Below the pieces are notes generated by a model. The model saw only the letters and a list, made by a program, of their open reading frames with translations, ran no database searches and was not told the DNA's origin. This document shows positions 56,846 to 64,000 of a stretch of 64,000 nt of DNA, one piece after another. A program made the position numbers and the translations under genes. This DNA comes from Magicicada septendecula (taxonomy: Eukaryota; Arthropoda; Insecta; Hemiptera; Cicadidae). The stretch covers positions 336,621,076 through 336,685,075 of the forward strand of contig CM068368.1 in the NCBI GenBank assembly GCA_034769895.1. The letters run 5' to 3'. Every line of letters begins with the position of its first letter. Position 1 is the stretch's first letter.

Positions 56846-57338
56846 ACTTCGTCTTTGTCCACAATTGGCACTCTCTAAAACACTCACCATTTTTATTACA
56901 CTGTCATCCTCATATAAAATAGAGAATTATGCACACAATACTAGAAATGATTTACCAACTTGTATTAAAGGGTTACAGACTTTATAACACAACATTATAG
57001 ATAACAGATCTATTATATGAAAATGGTTATTACTTAATATTTACATTTTGTACAATGTTATTTACCTGAACTTGGTCTATACAGAGTACCATAGTCAATG
57101 TAGTTCGTATATATGTCGGTCATAATCTCTCGCACATGCTCTCACTCTCACTCTCTCTCCCCTCTCTCTTTCTCTCTATCTCTCTCAGTCTTGTCTCTTT
57201 CTAGACTCATACAATACCTTCTCACTCACGTTACCACTTCGGGCGCTCTGTCTCTCTTTCACTCTAATCTAAACAGATATATACCACAAATCTAACACGT
57301 AGACATGTACATACAGACACGCTAGCACTACATACGCG

Positions 57339-57340
<2 letters not shown>

Positions 57341-57375
<35 letters not shown>
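57341..57375. repeat. (CA)n microsatellite
   Basis: About 16 CA repeats in a row. Confidence 0.9.
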
Positions 57376-57742
57376 CAAAACCTCACAAGCCAACTACACA
57401 TTCGAGAATCCATACATAAATATAACACTATTTTATTCTCTTCTTTTATCATCTAAGTGTAAATTATGCACCCAACGGAGATGCCCACTGTACTGAGTTT
57501 AAAACTGATCGAATATGTGTCTATAAGAAATGTTATATGTTTCTTAGCTAATACTAAATAATATGATCAGTGAGACACTTACAATTGTTGCTGACGCCAA
57601 ACACACAACTGTAAATTTTCACAGACCAACACCTTATTATAAAGCAGAACAGAAGACCCTTGTACATTTGTAGGAAATGAAGTAACATGTGTTAGGAAGA
57701 CAGTTGAGAAAAGATTTGCACTAGGGGGGAGTGTGACACTAA

Positions 57743-58184
57743 TTAATATCTGACGACAAGCTGGCCATTAAACTGACCAACACATCCTGTAGGGAGACTA
57801 CTGATTACTTCTTCAAATTCATTTTTGACGGTGTGTATAAGTTGAGCATAACTGGACGAGAGGTTTTGAGTATCAGTGCGAAAATTAATGGAATGAGGGT
57901 CACTTTTAATTTGAATCATTTCCAGTACGCATCTTTTGAAATAATTATTTTCGTAATATTTAATTTGGGTTGAAGTCAAATTCATGGCCGGTGTTTAAAT
58001 GGTGAGATACTAAAGCGTTGGGGTTATCATTATGGGTTTTTTTATGGCAATCATACCTATGTTGATAAATTCTCTTATGTAAATATTGGGACGATTTTTT
58101 ATGGCAATCATACCTATGTTGATAAATTCTCTTATGTAAATATTGGGACAATTTTTTATGGCAATCATAAACCTCACTAACCAT
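57743..58184 (-). pseudogene. GIY-YIG endonuclease end, PLE3
   Basis: Two overlapping frames read as a third Penelope endonuclease family: LHKRIYQHRYDCHKK, then NALVSHHLNTGHEFDF, and in the next frame YYENNYFKRCVLEMIQI. The GH-x-F-x-F and RxxxEMxxI positions fit PLE endonucleases. The GIY and YIG strands themselves are missing or replaced. The first part is a 19-residue stretch repeated in frame. A frameshift near 57965-57985 splits the domain. Decayed. Confidence 0.6.
58044..58160 (-). repeat. 57-bp in-frame tandem duplication inside the PLE3 endonuclease
   Basis: The sequence starting ATGGCAATCATACCTATG begins at 58044 and 58101, and again in truncated form at 58158. Period 57 bp, that is 19 codons. 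Confidence 0.9.
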
Positions 58185-58204
58185 TCACCGTCCTCACTAA
58201 ATTT

Positions 58205-58238
58205 GACCGATCCTCACTAACCATCCACTAAAACATTC
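58205..58238 (-). repeat. 34-bp inverted repeat, right of PLE3
   Basis: Inverted partner of 55909-55942. The adjoining 58172-58204 contains two more CCTCACTAA motifs. Confidence 0.85.
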
Positions 58239-58270
58239 TATTTTAAGTATAAAATACATCACATTATCAT

Positions 58271-58821
58271 TAATAAAAATAATTTACAAAAACTAAATAG
58301 CCCACACAACAAAGATAATACAACAACTAACGATATATACAAAATTGAATGCCAAGATTGCAATAAATGTTACATAGGACAAACAAAAAAACAGCTGAAA
58401 AAACGTTATTTTGAACACCTAAACCCATACAAAAAACCAGAAATATATAAATCCAATTTAGCCACACATGCAATAAACACAGGACATGAATTCCCAGACA
58501 TAACCAATATGACACTAATAAAACATATACCACACAAAGGCACCATAATGAACATTTGGGAAAATTTACAAATATACAAACATAAAACACAAAACAAACT
58601 AATACCTGAACAAATACAAATCAATACAAAACATGACACAATATTCAAAGCACTCAACATCGAAAATACACAATAAAACCAATTTGAAGTACCAGAAGCC
58701 AACAGGAAGCCACAATAATAATAGTCAACCAACACATATGTACTTCACCAGACACAAAAACCGGAAGACTGAGGATGGGTACAAGTTGGTACCGAAACAT
58801 GTTCCAAATAAGGAAAAATAA
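58271..58821 (+). pseudogene. GIY-YIG endonuclease, PLE2 right copy
   Basis: Same endonuclease as 54811-55449 but 5'-truncated. A 32-bp deletion between ACACA repeats near 58670 brings in an early TAA and a frameshift. The basic C-terminus (KLVPKHVPNKEK) continues in another frame to 58821. Confidence 0.75.
58769..58800 (+). ncRNA. Degenerate hammerhead-like motif, PLE2 right copy
   Basis: Same motif as 54832-54863 on the opposite strand. Confidence 0.3.
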
Positions 58822-59407
58822 CATTTTGAGGTAATATAAATATAAATTTTAAATACTCTATGTTATAACATCGCCAAATTCAGATCAATTTTGATGACTA
58901 TACAATGTAAAAAATGCTAAAAAATAATATATTTTAATAAATAAATAATGGAGAGAATAAAAATATAAAATCTAATTATGAAAGGAGGAAGAATTATAAA
59001 CTAAAAGTGATTATTAAAGAAAATCACAGACTAGACTGACAGACAAACAACTTTGACCCAACCCCAGAGATTGGCCAGATAACGAACCAAAATAAAACTA
59101 AACAAGATGAGAAGAGAAGGAGGAGAAAATTGAGAACAAAGAGGGAACAAACCAACGATGAAGAAAATAAAATGAAACAAGTCGAGAAAACACAGACAAG
59201 GAATAAAGAATAGAGAAGGGAGAAATAATGTAATAAAATATAATAAAGGAAACAAAACCGGTAAAGAACCAACATAAATAATAAGTGTTAGTATTGATTG
59301 AATGATAACTGTAATTGGTCATTAATAAAAGCAAAGAGTTTTTATAAAATAAGAAGTTTAAAACCATCAATAAACACTCATGTTATAAGGGATGATTATT
59401 GAAGCAA

Positions 59408-62019
59408 GTTCAATAGAGGTGAGGTTGTTTATCACCCAAAAAATAAATCAAAGGTAATGAATTGTACACCAATATTAGATATTAAGTGTTAAATAATTGT
59501 TTAAACAAACTTGTGAATAGGATATGGATGGGGTAATTATACCAACCATAGACCTAAATGTTGTATTTTGTATTATGAAAAAATAGTAATTAATAGCCAT
59601 ATTGTTGACATTGGCGGAGTAAATAAGTAAGAAGGGAAAGCAATGTTTGAGTTAGAAAACGAGAAAACCAGTTAGTAAACAATTAACAATACATCAAAAA
59701 ATAAAACAGTAGTAATATACCAATCACACAAAAACAGAACCAAAACACATCAATAGATAATAAACCTAGTTATAAGATCAAAATAAAGCTCTAGGCTAAA
59801 ATGAGATGTAATGTATATAAAATAATCAAAAACCAGTAATGGCTACTTAGACTTGAGACAGGCCTAACTATCAAACACCAACAAATACAAATTGTATGAA
59901 AATAACCAAGTAATTAACAAATCCAAGGTGACAAATTAACCAAGGATAAATGGTAAATTTTATTAAAACCAAAATATTAGAATAAGGAGTTAAATAAATA
60001 GAGAAATGTAATTAGTAAATATTAAATTAACTGTAAACTTATAAAAAATGAAATAACCCAATCTTGTAGGATACCAAAATAATCTTTGTAAGAAAATACA
60101 AATGACAGTGCTAATAATTAATACTTAGGTAGGAAGATAATGGAAGGAAGACAGTCAGAAGATATATGAGGATTTTGAAAAGAATTCAAATTTTGATAAC
60201 AATGGATTTGTATCAAGCTAGGCCAATCAGAATTCTTTGGTAACCATAGAAACCACCGTTGAAGACGAATTTACCGTTGAATATCGTTACTCATAAAGGG
60301 TCATTCTAACAGAGCAGATGCCAAAATTTTGAACAACCAATTTTTTATTTAAAATGTTCTAAAAGTTAAACAAATTGTCAAAATTGAACGAGAAGCAGGC
60401 TGACTATGATTGAACTCAATTAACTGATGGCGAAGACCTTTTAATGCAAAACGAGGTGATTAAATTCATCCAAGTAAATTGAAAAAGATGCCAGAAGCCC
60501 AAATAATTGAAAATTGAACAATTGAACACTATTGCAGCTACAGTATTTTGTTCCAGACTAACTGAATAACCACAGGCTACGAAGTTGTTAAGTATCCTCT
60601 AAATTATCCAAACTTCCGAAATAACGCACTTTAAATATTTCTCACTATATTATGAAATATCACTAAACTGATTTTATTCTCTTTCAAAGATTAAATAAAA
60701 ATACTAAGACACTGAAAATTTGTCAAATTATAAAGTTAACCTAGTATTAGTTTACGAACCTTTAAAACACTTTTACTACACTCCAACAAACCAATTATAG
60801 CTACACATCCTAATATTTAAGTAGAAACATTGTAAGGTTGTGTATTTTTATTATTGTAATTGCATCTAATCCTTTTATCGTGATCAAAAGAATCCAAACG
60901 ATTGAACGAAAATATTTGTTTACCACTCCGGTAGAACGCCATTACATTGTACTTGTTACGTTCAAAATCGATTTGTTAAACCCAGAGAGAGATTGTCTCA
61001 TAGATAAATAACCGGTGCAAAATAATATATCAAACCAAATCCAACTTGTGTCAAAGAAAAAGTGATAACACTTCATTAATAAATCAATACTGTGTATAAC
61101 AAATGTGTTTTATTTTCAGTAGGAAAGTTTATTATTAATATTATACAGTATAGTGGACGTCTACGAATTGGCGACTAGCGCTCAAGCAGTGAATACCTCA
61201 AACTGCTGGCTTGATTGAAAAAGTCGACAAGCGGCGGGACAAATTGAATTCTCCACACCGCCTGAGCGGAACCGCTGATAATAATAAATTTTTTAATTGT
61301 TTTAAATAAACAATTTGGCGCCACCTGGGATTTATAAGCTCCTAGTGAACATCAGGTAAGGCTACGATACCTGGTTATTCGTACGTTCGCGATGGAGTCA
61401 AGCATCGTAAGTTACGTTACCGAGCGAGGACGAATTGGTAAGACACATTACACAAGGTACACTCTGACACTTCTACATTTTACAGAATTCGTTGAGAGCG
61501 ACGGCGCACACGAGATACGTTACAATATATATATATATACACATTTTAAACTGTAAAAACTGTTACTGTAAGCCCAGTGTCAGTACTTCCATTGTTTAAC
61601 GATTTTTTTAAAACCTTTTATGAACGTATATTGTTATAAGGTTTTTGTATAAAAATTTTTACTCAAGTAAAAATGGATTGTTTCAGTGGTATATTTTCCA
61701 GATTATGTATTTAATAATTGTGAAGGAATAAATAGGCCTATTTCTGTGATGTCTTGATTTAAAACAAAAATTATAAATGTGAACAAATAATCGAGTGCAA
61801 AGGATTCTGAGAATAATCAAAAGTTGTCTTCTAATCACATTTGACAGTGCTCCACAAATACTGGCTCAATTATGTGCAGTAAGCAGGTGGATGCCAGGAG
61901 CTAATAAAATAATAAATAAATGTGTGTTTTTTACAATCAAGTAAACACTAATTAAAAATAAGAAAACTCAGAGAAATGTTTTCAATTAACCCCTTCGGAT
62001 CCATGATGTACACTACATA
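59408..62019. other. Non-coding AT-rich stretch
   Basis: No supported gene. It holds a primer-site-like motif at 61314-61332 and a weaker one near 61161, and otherwise nothing recognised. Confidence 0.5.
61314..61332 (+). promoter_or_regulatory. Possible LTR-element primer-binding site
   Basis: TTTGGCGCCACCTGGGATT follows AAATAAACA and resembles tRNA primer sites of LTR elements. A second TTGGCGACTAGCG occurs near 61161. No matching second LTR or coding frame is seen in the window. Confidence 0.3.
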
Positions 62020-62300
62020 CGAGGTGTGTTCAATAGAAGTCCGAACTATTTGTGTAGCGTGTCAACCTGCGCATAGAGCGAGATGCACAATTAAGTACTG
62101 CTAGCGACAGGTTTTGACGCCGGAATGCCGTTATCTCCGTACACTCATGATCATCAGTCTTCGAGCTACACACGCTGTGGTGAGCACGAGCACACACCGT
62201 CCGGCGTATTTTTATACCGAACTGGGAATAAAGATTTTAAGACAACGTGTGTGTGCACAGTTTTTCTGCTAACTTCGTAAAATCTTTACAGACCAATTGC
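62020..62300 (+). mobile_element. Possible mariner end fragment
   Basis: After TA the sequence begins CGAGGTGTGTTCAATAGAAG, which resembles mariner terminal repeats. The next 200 bp are more GC-rich than the surroundings. No inverted partner or transposase is visible. The right edge given is approximate. Confidence 0.35.
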
Positions 62301-62468
62301 CATTGCATTCCACAGTTGTCATTACCATTTGCATTGGTATGCAGTTGTTGACCGATTACAAAACGGGGCTCTTTCTGATCGTCAGTCAACAAATACAGTA
62401 AACATTTTTTTAGTGAGATGATACATTTAAATTTTTCTATAAAAATTTAATTTTACGATCTTATATGG

Positions 62469-62619
62469 TGTAACAATACGACGCGAGACGTCTGCCTCGT
62501 TCAAGCCCCGCGATGGAAGCCACTTTTAAACAAGACGTTTTTAATGGCTGTAATCTAATCAAGTCCCACTGTTTGGGCTAGCCACTTGGTCACCAGACCG
62601 CTGTATGCCGGTCGTTACA
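62469..62619. repeat. Possible short solo LTR or inverted-repeat element
   Basis: 151 bp of relatively GC-rich sequence beginning TGTAAC and ending GTTACA, the same termini style as the LTR of element B. No target duplication was seen. Confidence 0.3.
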
Positions 62620-64000
62620 AAAGAACAAAATGTATACGGAAAATTCACTAATTATAGAATTTTCAAATAATAAAATAATTTGGTTTATGTTTATAGAGGT
62701 ATGTATAAAAGATAAATCTGTTTTTTTCAAAAGGTTCTGGTAAAATTTTAATAACAGGTAGGTATTTATTGACCGTCGAGCACTTCTTGAAGATTTGCAC
62801 CAAGTCTGGAGTTAAATAGATTAACTCCGGGTAATAATCGATTGGTGACTTTTCTGACTGGTCCTATATCTTGTTCAAAATAGAATATATTCTTCTCACT
62901 TAAGTCCTTCAGCCTTATAAATACCCTTAAATTACCCTGTGAAATAAGTACAGATACAAAATAATGGAAATATAAAGATTTATTGACAATTTTAAATAAA
63001 TAATCGATATTTTATCGATGGAGAGCAATTATCGACTCTGTCTCGGGAATTATCGATTGTGTCATACAGAACAAAATTTATGATATTTAATATATTATAA
63101 GACAGGTTCTTTGAGCGATTAGAATTAATAGTCAGAGAAGGGTGACGAGAAAGTATAACATTAACAATTAACACAAATACAATAATTATTATTCAATAAA
63201 ATTTAAATAATTCTAATATGTAATGTGTATGATCGTTGTCGTACCATACGCAGACGATGACGTCACTGCCGAATAAAGAAGGCCGGCTCTGTAGAATTAA
63301 AAGATGGCCGCTACTAGTTCTGGCGTAGTTAATGTGAACTAGGCATGTCCCAAAATCACGACAAAATTACCTTCGTCAAGGTCTAAAATGTCCCCGCACT
63401 GGTGTAATATGTCTGTTAATCTATTTGGTGTATTCTGGTGAAGTGTTCTGTGTAAACTTGCGTTAGTTAGTTTATTTTCTATGTGTTCAACTTTTACGGT
63501 TAAGTTCTCAAATTATTGGTTAGGATTTGCAGAATAAATCAGTTGAAATATAGTGTTTTACTTGTTTCTATCACTCGTATTATGTAGTTAAGTATTTGTT
63601 TTCACTATTGTCGTGAATGTATGAACAGCTTTAGCTTTAAAAAGTGTCTAAACCGTTTAACTCTCGTTCACTGATTTCAATGGCTAAACGCTAGTACCAT
63701 CTTTCTCGATTTTTTAAAGAAACGTTCTTTTACACAACTGTCCAGCTTGATATTCAACAAAAGACTAATTAACTTGGTCATAAATCTTGCCCAGTTAATC
63801 CTTGAAAAAGTATTGTTAACATTTTTCGACTTCCCATACATATGATAAAATATTACATTATGTATGGAATTTATCTATTTTATTACTCACTTTTATGAAT
63901 TATTAACCTTATTATTGGTTTAATCATCTCATTCCCTTTAAATTGATGTATTATAGTCCATATCTGTAGGTATTTTGTGGAAATTAACAAATTTCTTTAC
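62620..64000. other. Non-coding stretch to window end
   Basis: No gene, repeat or RNA structure could be supported here. Confidence 0.5.

Larger units (their letters stand above)
58271..59407 (+). mobile_element. Penelope-like element PLE2, right copy (5'-truncated)
   Basis: Inverted near-identical copy of 54225-55393, starting within the RT-endonuclease linker and ending at the same 3' terminus GAAGCAA. It lacks 32 bp near 58670 relative to the left copy. Confidence 0.85.

Noticed and set aside
61392-61556. 54-codon plus-strand frame starting MESSIVSYV after the primer-site-like motif
   Set aside because: Too short, ends in an AT microsatellite, and no similarity to Gag is visible.
62992-63174. 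60-codon minus-strand frame
   Set aside because: No motif, isolated, and of a length expected by chance.

Overview
The window is repeat-dense, AT-rich eukaryotic nuclear DNA, most likely from an arthropod. That guess rests on a mariner with an intact transposase, Ty3/gypsy LTR elements whose Gag carries a coiled coil, and several Penelope-like elements (PLEs) side by side. No host gene, tRNA or rRNA gene could be supported. Almost everything recognisable is mobile DNA, and most of it lies on the minus strand.

Region 1 (1-41,832) is one tandem array of a non-autonomous gypsy-like LTR retrotransposon. The repeat period is 4,981-4,996 bp, or 6,344 bp where a mariner has inserted. Each period is exactly one long LTR (about 2,049 bp) plus one internal region (about 2.94 kb), so the array reads LTR-internal-LTR-internal, with neighbours sharing LTRs. 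The window holds eight internal regions, eight complete LTRs and part of a ninth, and the array continues past the left edge. The right end stops exactly at the LTR terminus. Each internal region has a primer-binding site, a leader with four primer-site-like modules, a coiled-coil Gag reading frame, a Gag remnant, a damaged integrase C-terminus and a polypurine tract. Protease, reverse transcriptase and RNase H were not found. A 1,335-bp mariner with perfect 33-bp inverted repeats and an intact 357-residue transposase lies in the LTR between units 7 and 8.

Region 2 (41,833-48,710) holds gypsy elements of the same broad lineage. Element A (41,979-46,157) has protease-RT-RNase H and integrase frames but almost no Gag. 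Element B (46,172-48,657) has two 233-bp LTRs and Gag frames but no pol. A third LTR-end/primer-site remnant follows. B uses the same primer-binding motif as the array, and its coiled-coil Gag is visibly related to the array Gag.

Region 3 (50,247-59,407) holds three PLE families. PLE1 is a partial copy in tandem with a full-length copy, with a hammerhead-ribozyme-like motif at the junction and again at the 3' end. PLE2 is present as two inverted 1.1-kb 3' ends, one with an inverted 5' segment of twin-priming type. PLE3, between them, is a decayed endonuclease end with an in-frame 57-bp tandem duplication, flanked by 34-bp inverted repeats. The stretches 48,711-50,246 and 59,408-64,000 are non-coding as far as can be seen, apart from short transposon-like scraps.

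The array is the most notable object: its structure and the phase of its sequence variants point to amplification by recombination between LTRs.
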